Assembly (NCBI RefSeq): GCF_040500525.1
Contig: NZ_CP159402.1
Location: 1,549,501-1,613,500 of the forward strand
Reading direction: 5' to 3'
Source of the DNA: Azospirillum formosense
GTDB lineage: Bacteria > Pseudomonadota > Alphaproteobacteria > Azospirillales > Azospirillaceae
Length of the DNA stretch: 64,000 nt
Under the pieces are notes generated by a model. The model ran no database searches. It was not told the origin of the DNA and saw only the letters and a list, made by a program, of their open reading frames with translations. The translations under genes were made by a program, and so were the position numbers. Shown in pieces: positions 55,183 to 63,986 of this stretch (within the stretch, counting starts at the first letter, position 1; each line of letters begins with the position of its first letter).

Positions 55183-56234
55183 GGAAGTGACTCCCTGCCG
55201 GACGGCTGGCGCCGCAGAATGGTTGTTTCGTCGAGGCGGGCCTTGATCGTTTCAAGGACCCCGTCCAGGTTCTCGTTCAATTCGTTGTTCCAGAAGCGCA
55301 GCACGCGGAAACCCGCCTGCTCCAGCATGCGGGTCCGGCGCTGGTCCTGTTCGACGCGATCCGCATGCTGTCCACCGTCCAGTTCGATGACCAGACGGTG
55401 GTCGTGGGCCACGAAGTCCACCGTAAAACCCAATATCGGTTCCTGACGGCGGAATTTCGCCCCCATCTGGGCGTTCCGCAGCCGCTGCCACAGCAACTTT
55501 TCGACGTCCGTGGAATCACGCCGCAACTGACGTGCCCGAACGGTCTGAACCTCGGACGGCTTCTTTTGCGCCAGGACTCCCCACTCCCCCTCTCCCCCCC
55601 GGGGAGAGGGTTGGGGTGAGGGGGGAACGCCGCCCATTTTGCCGCGCCCCAGGAGTTGCGCCCCCTCACCCTGCCCTCTCCCCGGGGGGGAGAGGGAAGA
55701 CGCCGGTGTCCAGGACAAAAGGGACTGTCGGTGATGCGCGTGGCAGATGGCCACGGCCAAGGCGTCCGCGGCGTCCGGCGTGGTGATGGCGCAGCCGGGC
55801 AGCAGCAGGCGCACCATGGCCTGCACCTGCGTCTTGTCGGCCCGGCCCTGCCCCACCACGGCCTTCTTCACCATGTTGTTGGCGTACTCGGCCACCGACA
55901 GCCCGGCCAATGCCGGGACCAGCAGGGCCACCGCCCGCGCCTGCCCCAGCTTCAGCGTCGAGACCGCGTTGCTGTTGACGAAGGTCTCCTCCACCGCCGC
56001 CTCGTCGGGGCGGTAGCGCTCCAGCACCTCCGACAAGGCGTCGTGGATCTGGCACAGCCGTTCGGCGAGCGGACGGCCGTCGTCGGAATGGACGGCGCCG
56101 TCCGCCACATGGGTCAGCCGGTTGCCGGACACGTCGATGACGCCCCAGCCGGTGTGCCGGAGGCCGGGGTCCAGCCCCAACAGGCGTACGGGCGGCTGTT
56201 GTGCCGCCCCGCTCCTTCCGGCCTGCCCAAGCAC
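55179..56234 (-). CDS. ruvC: RuvC Holliday junction resolvase fused to a DUF559 (Vsr/PD-(D/E)XK-like) nuclease domain
   Basis: 351 aa, twice the normal RuvC length (about 170). Residues 16-176 are a full RuvC: D22 in [15 protein letters not shown]82 in AAVEETF, D154 and D157 in [15 protein letters not shown]. Residues 180-217 are translated from a pair of palindromic GC repeats (Pro/Gly/Arg-rich). Residues about 232-340 are a DUF559 domain: [18 protein letters not shown]273 in [11 protein letters not shown]284 in [21 protein letters not shown]. All are in one frame, and the end overlaps ruvA (ATGA). GTG 56234 has GGAGGG upstream. A RuvC with a second nuclease domain is unusual. Confidence 0.88.
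   Translation of the reverse strand: MLGQAGRSGAAQQPPVRLLGLDPGLRHTGWGVIDVSGNRLTHVADGAVHSDDGRPLAERLCQIHDALSEVLERYRPDEAAVEETFVNSNAVSTLKLGQARAVALLVPALAGLSVAEYANNMVKKAVVGQGRADKTQVQAMVRLLLPGCAITTPDAADALAVAICHAHHRQSLLSWTPASSLSPPGRGQGEGAQLLGRGKMGGVPPSPQPSPRGGEGEWGVLAQKKPSEVQTVRARQLRRDSTDVEKLLWQRLRNAQMGAKFRRQEPILGFTVDFVAHDHRLVIELDGGQHADRVEQDQRRTRMLEQAGFRVLRFWNNELNENLDGVLETIKARLDETTILRRQPSGRESLP
55585..55697. repeat. inverted pair of CCCTCTCC..GGAGAGGG palindromic repeats inside ruvC
   Basis: Copies at 55585-55625 (core CCCTCTCCCCCCCGGGGAGAGGG) and 55661-55697 (core CCCTCTCCCCGGGGGGGAGAGGG) face each other across about 35 bases. This is a different family from the one at 10056 and 48418 but has the same paired layout. 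It is read through in frame as the linker of the RuvC-DUF559 fusion. Confidence 0.85.
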
Positions 56235-56263
56235 CCCGGTTCCCTCCGCTCCGCAGCCTGAGA

Positions 56264-57016
56264 TCAGGCCGTCAGCTTCTGCATCAGCTCGTCGGAGATG
56301 TCGAAGTTGCCTTCGACGGTCTGGACGTCGTCGTTGTCCTCCAGCACGTCCAGCAGCTTCAGCAGGCTGGCGGCGGCGTCCTCGGACGGGGCGACGGTGT
56401 TCAGCGGCTTCCAGGTCAGGCGCGCGCTCTCCGCGCCGCCGAACTTGGCCTCCAGCGCGTCGCGCACGACGGCGAAGTTCTCCACCGTCGTGGTAACCTC
56501 GTGACCGTTCTCGTCGGACGCCACGTCGTCCGCGCCGGCCTCCAGGGCCACCTCGAACACGGCGTCCGCCGCAGCGGCGGCGGCCGGGTAGTAGATCGCG
56601 CCGACGCGGTTGAACATGAAGCTGACCGAGTTCGTCTCACCCAGCGAGCCGCCGTACTTGGTGAAGGCGGAGCGCACTTCCGACGCGGTGCGGTTGCGGT
56701 TGTCGGTCAGCGCGTCGACGATCAGCGCGACGCCGCCGGGGCCGTAGCCCTCGTACCGCACCTCTTCGTAGTTCGCGTCGTCGCCGCCACCGGGCGTGCC
56801 CTGCTTGATCGCGCGGTCGATGCGGTCGCGCGGCATGTTCTGCGTGCGGGCCGCGGTGATCGCGGCGCGCAGGCGCGGGTTGGCCGCCGGGTCCGGCAGG
56901 CCGCCCTTGGCCGCCACGGTGATCTCGCGGGCGAGCTTGTTGAAGATCTTCGACCGCTTGGCGTCCTGCGCGCCCTTGCGGTGCATGATGTTCTTGAATT
57001 GGCTATGACCGGCCAT
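56264..57016 (-). CDS. YebC/PmpR family protein (translation/transcription factor)
   Basis: 250 aa. [21 protein letters not shown] at the N-terminus and [23 protein letters not shown] are diagnostic. YebC1-type members relieve ribosome stalling at proline-rich stretches; others act as DNA-binding regulators. It directly precedes ruvC on the same strand (29 bases), the common order. The Pro-rich TolA encoded a few genes downstream would be a plausible client. Confidence 0.95.
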   Translation of the reverse strand: MAGHSQFKNIMHRKGAQDAKRSKIFNKLAREITVAAKGGLPDPAANPRLRAAITAARTQNMPRDRIDRAIKQGTPGGGDDANYEEVRYEGYGPGGVALIVDALTDNRNRTASEVRSAFTKYGGSLGETNSVSFMFNRVGAIYYPAAAAAADAVFEVALEAGADDVASDENGHEVTTTVENFAVVRDALEAKFGGAESARLTWKPLNTVAPSEDAAASLLKLLDVLEDNDDVQTVEGNFDISDELMQKLTA

Positions 57017-57216
57017 GCGTCGAACGAGCCCCAGATGGATTCAAAGATACAAGGTCTTGTGAAACAGCTTGGTAAGCGGTGGGACACATGTACCAGCCTT
57101 TGTGCGCCACCGCACGCCTTCGGCGCCGGAGACGACACCTACCCATATAGAAAGTCAATATGGCAGTATTGGGGCGCCCCTTTTGCGCCGCGCGGGGGCT
57201 CGGCCGGCCGCCTCGC

Positions 57217-58038
57217 TCAGCCCCGCACCGGGACGGACTGGCTCAGCCGCCCGCCCAGCCGCACCGGCTGGATGCTGGTGGCGAGGCCGGTGCGGTCGTC
57301 CGTCTCGACGTAGCAGCCGCAGACCGTGGCCTCGCCTTCCGCCGGGCTCAGCCGCTCGGTGGGCAGCTTGCGGATCAGCTTGGCCATGGCGACCTCCTTC
57401 TTCATGCCGATGGCGCTGTCGTAGTCGCCGCACATGCCGGCGTCGGTCAGATAGGCGGTGCCGCCCTTCATCACCACATGGTCCGCCGTCGGAACGTGGC
57501 TGTGCGTGCCAACCACCAGCGAGGCGCGGCCGTCGCAGAAATGGCCCATGATCATCTTCTCGCTGGTCGCCTCGCCATGGACGTCGACCAGGATGGCGTC
57601 GGCGCCGTTGGGGCCCAGCCGGTGGGCGCGCAGCACCCGGTCCACCGCGGCGAAGGGGTCGTCCAGCGGGTCCATGAACAGGCGCAGCATCACGTTCATC
57701 ACCAGCACCTTGCGCCCGCCCCGCGCCTGCAGCAGCACGAAGCCGCGCCCCGGGGTCCCCTCCGGGTAGTTCAGCGGGCGGATGATGCGCGGCTGCTGGT
57801 CGATCGCCGCCACCAGCTCCTTCTGGTCCCAGCTGTGGTTGCCCAGAGTCACCACGTCCACGCCGGCGGCGAAGAACTCCTCGGCGATCTTCACGGTGAT
57901 GCCGAAGCCGCCGGCGGCGTTCTCGCCGTTGACCACCGTCAAATCGGGGTCCAGCCGGTCGCGCAGCATCGGCATGTGCGCGATCACCGCGTCGCGACCC
58001 GTCCGCCCCACCACGTCACCGAGAAACAAAAGCCGCAT
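57217..58038 (-). CDS. YmdB-family metallophosphoesterase (cyclic nucleotide phosphodiesterase type)
   Basis: 273 aa. MRLLFLGDVVGRTGRDAV, VVNGENAAGG, TLGNHSWDQKE, VDVHGEATSEKM and VVGTHSHVPTADHVV give the complete metal site of TIGR00282/YmdB proteins. Starts 12 bases after the cyclo-ligase gene, so it belongs to the same operon. ATG 58038 fits the family; a start three codons earlier is also possible. Confidence 0.92.
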   Translation of the reverse strand: MRLLFLGDVVGRTGRDAVIAHMPMLRDRLDPDLTVVNGENAAGGFGITVKIAEEFFAAGVDVVTLGNHSWDQKELVAAIDQQPRIIRPLNYPEGTPGRGFVLLQARGGRKVLVMNVMLRLFMDPLDDPFAAVDRVLRAHRLGPNGADAILVDVHGEATSEKMIMGHFCDGRASLVVGTHSHVPTADHVVMKGGTAYLTDAGMCGDYDSAIGMKKEVAMAKLIRKLPTERLSPAEGEATVCGCYVETDDRTGLATSIQPVRLGGRLSQSVPVRG

Positions 58039-58050
58039 CGTCCCCAACCT

Positions 58051-58644
58051 TCACTGCGTAAAGCGGAGCGTCTCGCGCTCCGTCAGAATCCAATCGAGCC
58101 GCTCGTCGTGCGCCCCGCAGGGCACCGAGTCCATCTCCTGCGCGGCGAAGGCCATGCCGACCGCCAGGACGGGACGGATCGCGCGCAGGGCGTCCAGCGT
58201 CCGGTCGTAGTAGCCGGCGCCATAGCCCAGCCGGTGCCCGCTGCGGTCGAAGGCCAGCATCGGCACCAGCAGCACCGCCGGCACGACCTCGGGCCGGTCG
58301 GCGCTTGGCTCCTGGATGCCGTAACGGCCGGCGGCCAGCGGCTGCGCCGGGTCCCAGTCGCGGAAGGTCAGCGCCTGCCCGCGCGGCCCGGACACCGGAA
58401 GCGCGATGGAGCGCCCGCCCGTCCTAAGATGGAGCAGCAGGGGCCGCGCGTCGAGTTCCGAGCCGAGCGGCCAGTAGCCGGCGACCGGGCCATCCGGGAC
58501 GAGCCCCGGCCGGACCAGCTCCTCCAGGAAGCGGTCGCGCAGAGCATCCGCGGCAAATGCGCGCATCCGGTCGTCGCTGAGGGAGTCGCGCCGGGCGCGC
58601 GCCTGGGCTCGGGCGGCGTCCTTGGCCGCGCGCGGGTCGGTCAT
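58051..58644 (-). CDS. 5-formyltetrahydrofolate cyclo-ligase
   Basis: 197 aa. Converts 5-formyl-THF to 5,10-methenyl-THF with ATP. LVPMLAFDRSGHRLGYGAGYYDRTL is the active-site signature; LGSELDARPLLLHL and the C-terminal DERLDWILTE fit. Lies directly after the 6S RNA, the classical ssrS-ygfA arrangement. Confidence 0.94.
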   Translation of the reverse strand: MTDPRAAKDAARAQARARRDSLSDDRMRAFAADALRDRFLEELVRPGLVPDGPVAGYWPLGSELDARPLLLHLRTGGRSIALPVSGPRGQALTFRDWDPAQPLAAGRYGIQEPSADRPEVVPAVLLVPMLAFDRSGHRLGYGAGYYDRTLDALRAIRPVLAVGMAFAAQEMDSVPCGAHDERLDWILTERETLRFTQ

Positions 58645-58682
58645 CGTCGCCTGGAAACGCCGGGGAAAATCGGGGGAAAGGC

Positions 58683-58847
58683 GGAAGGTGCCGCCTCGGC
58701 CGTTGGCATGTGCTTATCCTCCATGACCTGCAGAGCAGGTGGGCGCCATATACCCGGACCAAGGCCCGGACAGGGACAGCTCCCGAGAGTCTAAGATTAT
58801 CGGCCCTGGGGATTATTGCGACCTGACGAACCAGGCAGCGACCTTCC
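58683..58847 (-). ncRNA. ssrS: 6S RNA
   Basis: Between zapA and the cyclo-ligase gene, the classical 6S position. The 165-nt stretch has a strong closing helix: GGAAGGT with ACCTTCC (58841-58847, 58683-58689) followed by GCTGCC with GGCGGC (58834-58839, 58690-58695). A largely single-stranded interior follows, and GGGCGCCCACCTGC-like 3' sequences are typical of alphaproteobacterial 6S RNA. It mimics an open promoter and binds housekeeping RNA polymerase. Ends are estimates from the helix. Confidence 0.75.
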
Positions 58848-58857
58848 GTGGACTAAC

Positions 58858-59172
58858 TTAAGCGCGCTCGAGCCGCGCGGCAACCTCTTCGATGCGCAAA
58901 GCGACATTATCCACGGCGGCGGCCACCTCGGCCTCGTTGACCGTGGACAGCGGGGCGAGGCCGCGGCCGGCCATCACGTCCTGCATCTCGTCGGCCATGA
59001 CGATGGCGGTGAGGACGAGCATCTGCGCCTCCGACCCGGACTTCCCTCCGCCGGTCACCTGCTTCAGCTTGGCGTCCACGAAGCCGGCCAGCTCACGCAG
59101 GCGGGCTTCCTGGCCGTCCTGGCAGAAGACGCGGTAGGCGCGCCCGTTCACCTCGATGTCCACCTGGGCCAT
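58858..59172 (-). CDS. zapA: cell division protein ZapA
   Basis: 104 aa. MAQVDIEVNGRAYRVFCQDGQE, LRELAGFVDAKLKQV and LVLTAIVMADEMQD fit ZapA, which crosslinks FtsZ filaments. Followed immediately by 6S RNA. Preceded by the DUF4164 gene with a 3-base gap. Confidence 0.93.
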   Translation of the reverse strand: MAQVDIEVNGRAYRVFCQDGQEARLRELAGFVDAKLKQVTGGGKSGSEAQMLVLTAIVMADEMQDVMAGRGLAPLSTVNEAEVAAAVDNVALRIEEVAARLERA

Positions 59173-59175
59173 GGC

Positions 59176-59400
59176 TCAATTCTCCAGAACCGCTTCGAGA
59201 CGGCCGATGGCCGCCTCCAGACGCTTCGACACGGTCTCCGCGTTCTCCTGCGCCCGCGCCTGCTCGATGCGGGCCTCGCGCAGGGACTCGCTCAGCTCCT
59301 GCTCGCGCTTGGCCACCCGTTCCTCGCGGGCACACGCGGCATGCTCCAGACGATCCACGGCCTTGGAGAGGCGGTCGAGCGCGGCTTTCAGGGAATCCAT
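59176..59400 (-). CDS. DUF4164 family coiled-coil protein
   Basis: 74 aa, starts MDSLKAALDRLSKAVDRLEH and is a single long coiled coil. Conserved next to zapA in alphaproteobacteria, suggesting a division role (a ZapB-like partner is an inference). ATG 59400; the frame upstream of it lacks a ribosome site. Confidence 0.8.
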   Translation of the reverse strand: MDSLKAALDRLSKAVDRLEHAACAREERVAKREQELSESLREARIEQARAQENAETVSKRLEAAIGRLEAVLEN

Positions 59401-59728
59401 GGGCGGGGAACCTTGACGGACGGATGGACGGCGGGCGGGCCGCATGTTCACACATGCATAAAATGCCGAGCGCTACAGTTGGGCCGGCCATGCCGCCCCG
59501 TCAACCGGAATTACGCCACGGTTCGCGGTGGAAATGGCGCCGCCACAATGCGCCGGAAGCCGAACCGCCATCCCCATTCCCGTGTTGACCTGCGCACACG
59601 GGTTCTGCATGGTGCGCCCGTCCTGCGGGAAGCCTTGTTTCCCGCCCAATCGGTGTTGCCCGACCCCATTCGGCCCCACCGTTCGCTGCCCGCCTGCCCA
59701 CGGGAACATTCTTCAGGAACCCTGCCCG
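59401..59728. other. divergent intergenic region between DUF4164/zapA and tkt
   Basis: 328 bases without a convincing gene. It must hold promoters for both sides. A TTGACC at 59585-59590 is the best -35 candidate for tkt, but the -10 at 17 bp (CATGGT) is poor. A palindrome GCATGTTCACACATGC lies near 59442-59457. Confidence 0.4.
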
Positions 59729-61741
59729 ATGTCCGCTGCTTCCGCCGCCACCCCGCCCGCCCCCATCACCACCATGGCGAACGCCATCCGCGCGCTGTCC
59801 ATGGACGCGGTGGAGGCCGCGAAGTCCGGCCACCCCGGCATGCCGATGGGCATGGCCGACGTGGCCACGGTGCTGTTCACGCGCTTCCTGAAGTTCAACC
59901 CGAAGCAGCCGGCCTGGGCCGACCGCGACCGCTTCATCCTGTCGGCCGGCCACGGCTCGATGCTGATCTACTCGCTGGGCTACCTGACCGGCTATGAGCG
60001 GATGACCATCGACGAGCTGAAGCGCTTCCGCCAGCTCGGCAGCCTGACGCCCGGCCACCCGGAGGTCGATCCGTCGCTCGGCATCGAGATGACCACCGGC
60101 CCGCTCGGCCAGGGCGTCTCCACCGCCGTCGGCTTCGCCCTGGCGGAGCGGATCACCAACGCCCGCTTCGGCGACGACCTCATCAATCACTACACCTACG
60201 TCATCGCGTCGGACGGCGACCTGATGGAGGGCGTCAGCCACGAGGCCTGCTCGCTGGCCGGCCATCTCGGGCTGAACCGCCTGATCGTGCTGTGGGACGA
60301 CAACCACATCTCCATCGACGGCTCGACCGACCTCAGCTTCACCGACGACACGCCAGCCCGCTTCCGCTCCTACGGCTGGAACACGGCGACCGTCGACGGC
60401 CACGATCCGGAAGCCGTCGCCAAGGCCATCGAGGCCGCTCAGTCCTCCGACAAGCCGACGCTGATCGCCTGCCGCACCATCATCGGCAAGGGCGCCCCGA
60501 ACAAGGCCAACACCCACGGCTGCCACGGCTCGCCGCTGGGCGCCGACGAGGTGGCCGCCACCCGTGAGAACCTCGGCTGGCCGCACGAGCCCTTCGTCGT
60601 CCCGCAAGACGTGCTGGACGCCTGGCGCGCCGCCGGAACCCGCGCCGACGCCGCCTACGCCGACTGGGCGCAGCGCGTCGCGGCGATGGACCCGTCCGCC
60701 CGCAAGGCCTTCGAGGCCGCCATGGGCCATGGCGTGCCCGCCGGACTGGACGAGCTGATCGCCGCCTTCAAGAAGAAGGTGTCGGAGGAGAAGCCGAGCT
60801 GGGCGACCCGCGTCGCGTCCGGCAACGTGCTCGACATCCTGGTCCCGGCGGTGCCGGAGATGATCGGCGGCTCCGCCGACCTGACCCCGTCGAACAACAC
60901 CAAGGCGAAGAACACCGCCGACGTGAAGGGCCGCGGCGAGTTCAACGGCCGCTACGTCCGCTACGGCGTGCGCGAGCACGGCATGGCCACCGTCATGAAC
61001 GGCATGGCGCTGCACGGCGGCGTCATCCCCTATGGCGGCACCTTCATGCAGTTCGCCGACTACTGCCGCCCGTCGATCCGTCTGGCCGCGCTGATGAAGC
61101 AGCGCTCGATCTTCGTGATGACCCACGACTCGATCGGCCTCGGCGAGGACGGCCCGACCCACCAGCCGGTGGAGCATCTGGCCGCCCTGCGCGCCATCCC
61201 GAACCTGCTGACCCTGCGCCCGGCCGACGCCGTCGAGACCGCGGAGTGCTGGCAGATCGCGCTGGAGCGCGTCAACGGTCCGTCCGTCCTGGCGCTGACC
61301 CGCCAGAACGTGCCGACCCTGCGCACCGAGCACGCGGCGGAGAACCGCTCCGCCCGCGGCGGCTACGTGATCCTGGAGGCCGAGGGCGAGCGCAAGGTGA
61401 CGCTGCTCGCCACCGGCTCGGAAGTCTCGCTGGCCGCCGAGGCCCGCAAGGCGCTCCAGGCCGAGGGCATCGGCGCCGCCGTGGTGTCGATCCCGAGCTT
61501 CGAGCTGTTCGAGGCGCAGGACGACGCCTACAAGGCCTCCGTGCTCGGCAGCGGCGTCCGCGTCGCGGTCGAGGCCGCGATCCGTCAGGGCTGGGACCGC
61601 TGGCTCGGCTATCCGGGCGCCACGGCCACCGCCTTCGTCGGCATGAGCGGTTTCGGCGAGTCGGCCCCCTATCAGGAACTCTACAAGCACTTCGGCATTA
61701 CCGCCGAGGCCGTGGTCGCCGCGGCGAAGGCGCGCCTGTAA
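59729..61741 (+). CDS. tkt: transketolase
   Basis: 670 aa, thiamine diphosphate enzyme of the pentose phosphate pathway. TPP motif GDGDLMEG-type sequence [13 protein letters not shown] with [21 protein letters not shown]; the central domain has [15 protein letters not shown] and [23 protein letters not shown] 59729 has CAGGAACC upstream. Followed by gap, making a carbon-metabolism pair. Confidence 0.97.
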   Translation: MSAASAATPPAPITTMANAIRALSMDAVEAAKSGHPGMPMGMADVATVLFTRFLKFNPKQPAWADRDRFILSAGHGSMLIYSLGYLTGYERMTIDELKRFRQLGSLTPGHPEVDPSLGIEMTTGPLGQGVSTAVGFALAERITNARFGDDLINHYTYVIASDGDLMEGVSHEACSLAGHLGLNRLIVLWDDNHISIDGSTDLSFTDDTPARFRSYGWNTATVDGHDPEAVAKAIEAAQSSDKPTLIACRTIIGKGAPNKANTHGCHGSPLGADEVAATRENLGWPHEPFVVPQDVLDAWRAAGTRADAAYADWAQRVAAMDPSARKAFEAAMGHGVPAGLDELIAAFKKKVSEEKPSWATRVASGNVLDILVPAVPEMIGGSADLTPSNNTKAKNTADVKGRGEFNGRYVRYGVREHGMATVMNGMALHGGVIPYGGTFMQFADYCRPSIRLAALMKQRSIFVMTHDSIGLGEDGPTHQPVEHLAALRAIPNLLTLRPADAVETAECWQIALERVNGPSVLALTRQNVPTLRTEHAAENRSARGGYVILEAEGERKVTLLATGSEVSLAAEARKALQAEGIGAAVVSIPSFELFEAQDDAYKASVLGSGVRVAVEAAIRQGWDRWLGYPGATATAFVGMSGFGESAPYQELYKHFGITAEAVVAAAKARL

Positions 61742-61778
61742 AAGAGCGAGCGTTCGCGGGATCGGGCTCCGGGCCGAC

Positions 61779-61809
61779 GGTCCGGGGCTGACAATGACCG
61801 CCCCGGACC
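61779..61809 (+). other. strong hairpin between tkt and gap
   Basis: Perfect 10-bp stem GGTCCGGGGC (61779-61788) / GCCCCGGACC (61800-61809), 11-base loop, no T-tract. Not a classical terminator; may protect or partially terminate the tkt mRNA. Confidence 0.6.
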
Positions 61810-61885
61810 ACACATCCGGGGCCGGGAGTTACCGCCCCAAGCCGTATGGTTCGGGGTCGGGGAATGCCAGACTGGAGGAAAAACA

Positions 61886-62893
61886 ATGGCTGTTCGGGTA
61901 GCGATCAACGGTTTTGGCCGTATCGGCCGTCTGGTTCTGCGGGCCATCTACGAGAGCGGCCGCAACGACGTGGAGGTCGTGGCGATCAACGACCTGGCCG
62001 ACCTCAAGGCCAACGCCCACCTGCTGAAGTACGACAGCGTCCATGGCCGTTTCCCCGGCACCATCGAGACCCGCGACGGCGAGCTGATCGTCAACGGCCA
62101 CTCGATCAAGGTCGTGCAGGAGCGTGACCCGGCCAAGCTGCCGTGGAAGGATCTGGGCATCCAGATCGCCATGGAATGCTCGGGCATCTTCACCAAGCGC
62201 GCCGACGCCGCCAAGCACCTGGAAGCGGGTGCGGAGAAGGTGCTGATCTCCGCTCCGGCCACCGACGAGGACATCACGGTGGTCTACGGCGTCAACCACG
62301 ACCAGCTCAAGGCCGAGCACCGCATCGTGTCGAACGCCTCGTGCACGACGAACTGCCTGGCCCCGGTGGCCTTCGTGCTGCACAACCTGATCGGCATCGA
62401 GAAGGGCTTCATGACGACGATCCACTCCTACACGGGGGATCAGCGCATCGTCGACACCAACCACAAGGACCTGCACCGCGCCCGCGCCGCGGCGCTGAAC
62501 ATGATCCCGACCTCGACCGGGGCGGCCAAGGCGGTGGGCAAGGTGCTGCCCGAGCTGAAGGGCAAGCTGGACGGCACCGCCATGCGCGTGCCGACCCCGA
62601 ACGTCTCGGTGGTCGACTTCAAGTTCACCGCCAAGCGCGCCACCTCGGTGGAGGAGATCACCAAGGCGATCTCCGAGGCCGCCAACGGCCCGCTCAAGGG
62701 CATCCTGGGCGCCTACACCGAGGACCTCGTCTCCACCGACTTCAACCACGACCCGCACAGCTCGATCTTCGCGCTGAACGAGACCAAGGTCATTGACGGC
62801 AACTTCGTCCGCATCATGACCTGGTACGACAACGAGTGGGGCTTCTCCAACCGCATGAGCGACACCGCCGTCGCCATGGCCAACGCCAAGTAA
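61886..62893 (+). CDS. gap: type I glyceraldehyde-3-phosphate dehydrogenase
   Basis: 335 aa. NAD site VAINGFGRIGRLVLR, catalytic Cys in SNASCTTNCLAPVA, YTGDQRIVDTNHKDLHRAR and the C-terminal WYDNEWGFSNRM. GGAGG ribosome site 8 bases before ATG 61886. Strong terminator follows. Confidence 0.97.
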   Translation: MAVRVAINGFGRIGRLVLRAIYESGRNDVEVVAINDLADLKANAHLLKYDSVHGRFPGTIETRDGELIVNGHSIKVVQERDPAKLPWKDLGIQIAMECSGIFTKRADAAKHLEAGAEKVLISAPATDEDITVVYGVNHDQLKAEHRIVSNASCTTNCLAPVAFVLHNLIGIEKGFMTTIHSYTGDQRIVDTNHKDLHRARAAALNMIPTSTGAAKAVGKVLPELKGKLDGTAMRVPTPNVSVVDFKFTAKRATSVEEITKAISEAANGPLKGILGAYTEDLVSTDFNHDPHSSIFALNETKVIDGNFVRIMTWYDNEWGFSNRMSDTAVAMANAK

Positions 62894-62918
62894 GCCGTCC
62901 CCGGCTTTCGGCCAAAGG

Positions 62919-62949
62919 AAAGGGCGCCCTGAACAGGGCGCCCTTTTTC
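62919..62949 (+). terminator. rho-independent terminator of gap
   Basis: Stem AAAGGGCGCCCT (62919-62930) / AGGGCGCCCTTT (62935-62946), loop GAAC, T-run to 62948. Confidence 0.92.
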
Positions 62950-62992
62950 ATGTCCACGCCGTCGCGGTCGCGCCCCTGCGGCTGGAACGCGG

Positions 62993-63337
62993 TCACCCCG
63001 CCTTGACGGCGTTGATCCCCGTGGCTTGGGTCAACTGGTCGGCGACCCAGGCGGCGACGCTCTTGCCCTCGCGTTCCGCGCAGGTGGCAATGGCGCGGTG
63101 GAGCATCGGATTGACGCGGATGGCGAGCCTGCCCGAATAGGGCTGCTCGGTGTTGCCCGCCATGTCGCAGGCCATCGCCAGATAATCGTCCACGGCCTCG
63201 CGGAAGGCCCGGCGCAGTTCATCGACCGACCGGCCGGTGAAGGTGATCCCGTCGCGCGTGTTGATGACGGCGCCGACGAAGATGCCGGCGTCGTTGTCGA
63301 AATCGATCTGGGCCTTGTAGCCCTTATAGTCCATCAT
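62993..63337 (-). CDS. orphan HicB-family antitoxin-like protein
   Basis: 114 aa. HicB fold at the N-terminus (YKAQIDFDNDAGIFVGAV, GITFTGRSVDELRRAFREAV) and a ribbon-helix-helix C-terminus (RLAIRVNPMLHRAIA). HicA toxin genes normally lie directly upstream; none is present in 63338-63700 on this strand. So it is an orphan, possibly a self-standing regulator. Convergent with gap. Confidence 0.85.
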   Translation of the reverse strand: MMDYKGYKAQIDFDNDAGIFVGAVINTRDGITFTGRSVDELRRAFREAVDDYLAMACDMAGNTEQPYSGRLAIRVNPMLHRAIATCAEREGKSVAAWVADQLTQATGINAVKAG

Positions 63338-63455
63338 CGGCGGCGACCCCAGGAATGCGTGGGCTGGAAGGATAGCCTCGCCTCCGCCCCTGCGGTTTGA
63401 CCTGCCTCAATTCCCGGAATCGGGCCGAGGGAATGCCTGCCCTGTTTTTCCCGCC

Positions 63456-63899
63456 ATGACCGCCCCGCCCCCGCATCCCCGCCCCGTCCGCATCCACAGC
63501 CTGACCGACGCCGAGGCCGCCTGCGCCGCGGCGGCGGATCTCGGCGTTCCATTGCTGCTGGTCAGCGCGCCCGGCGCGGCGGCCTCCGCCGGGGCCGGCT
63601 GGTTTGGCGCGGTCGTCGCCCGTGCCGCCGCCCGGCATCCGTCGGTTGCGATCACCGCGGTCCTCGACTGCGCCGACCGGCCCGGCGACGCTCTGGCCGC
63701 GCTGTCCGCCGGGATCGCCACGGTCCTGTTCACGGGACGGGCGGACGTCGCGGAGCGGCTGGCCGACATCGCCGCGCAGCGCGGTGCCCGCCTGCTGACG
63801 TGGCTTCCCGCGGCGTTCGACTTGCGCGGGGTCCGCGCCCCCCGGCGCGCCTGCCGGGATTGGCTAGGCGGGCAAGACGATGGCCATGTCACGGAATAG
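63456..63899 (+). CDS. hypothetical protein (147 aa), alpha/beta fold
   Basis: Alternating strands and helices (VPLLLVSAPGAAAS, VAITAVLDCADRPGDALAALS, IATVLFTGRADVAERLADI) suggest a Rossmann- or TIM-barrel-like half domain. The C-terminal 20 residues are Arg-rich. No signal peptide. Next gene may start at 63987. No family recognised; its place after tkt-gap hints at a carbon-metabolism neighbourhood. Confidence 0.6.
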   Translation: MTAPPPHPRPVRIHSLTDAEAACAAAADLGVPLLLVSAPGAAASAGAGWFGAVVARAAARHPSVAITAVLDCADRPGDALAALSAGIATVLFTGRADVAERLADIAAQRGARLLTWLPAAFDLRGVRAPRRACRDWLGGQDDGHVTE

Positions 63900-63986
63900 T
63901 CCCAACGCGATACCGCTTTTTCCCCGAATCCGCACGATCAAAAGTGGTGTATGGTGGTTTCATCATCACGATGCGGTACCACCCCC

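Noticed and set aside
57017..57216. possible terminator or promoter between yebC and ymdB
   Set aside because: GGGGCGCCCC and an AT-rich TATAT patch are present, but spacing and T-run do not support a definite call.
63324..63638. possible HicA toxin upstream of hicB
   Set aside because: The minus-strand frame here is Gly/Arg-rich and lacks the HicA dsRBD-like sequence and catalytic His.
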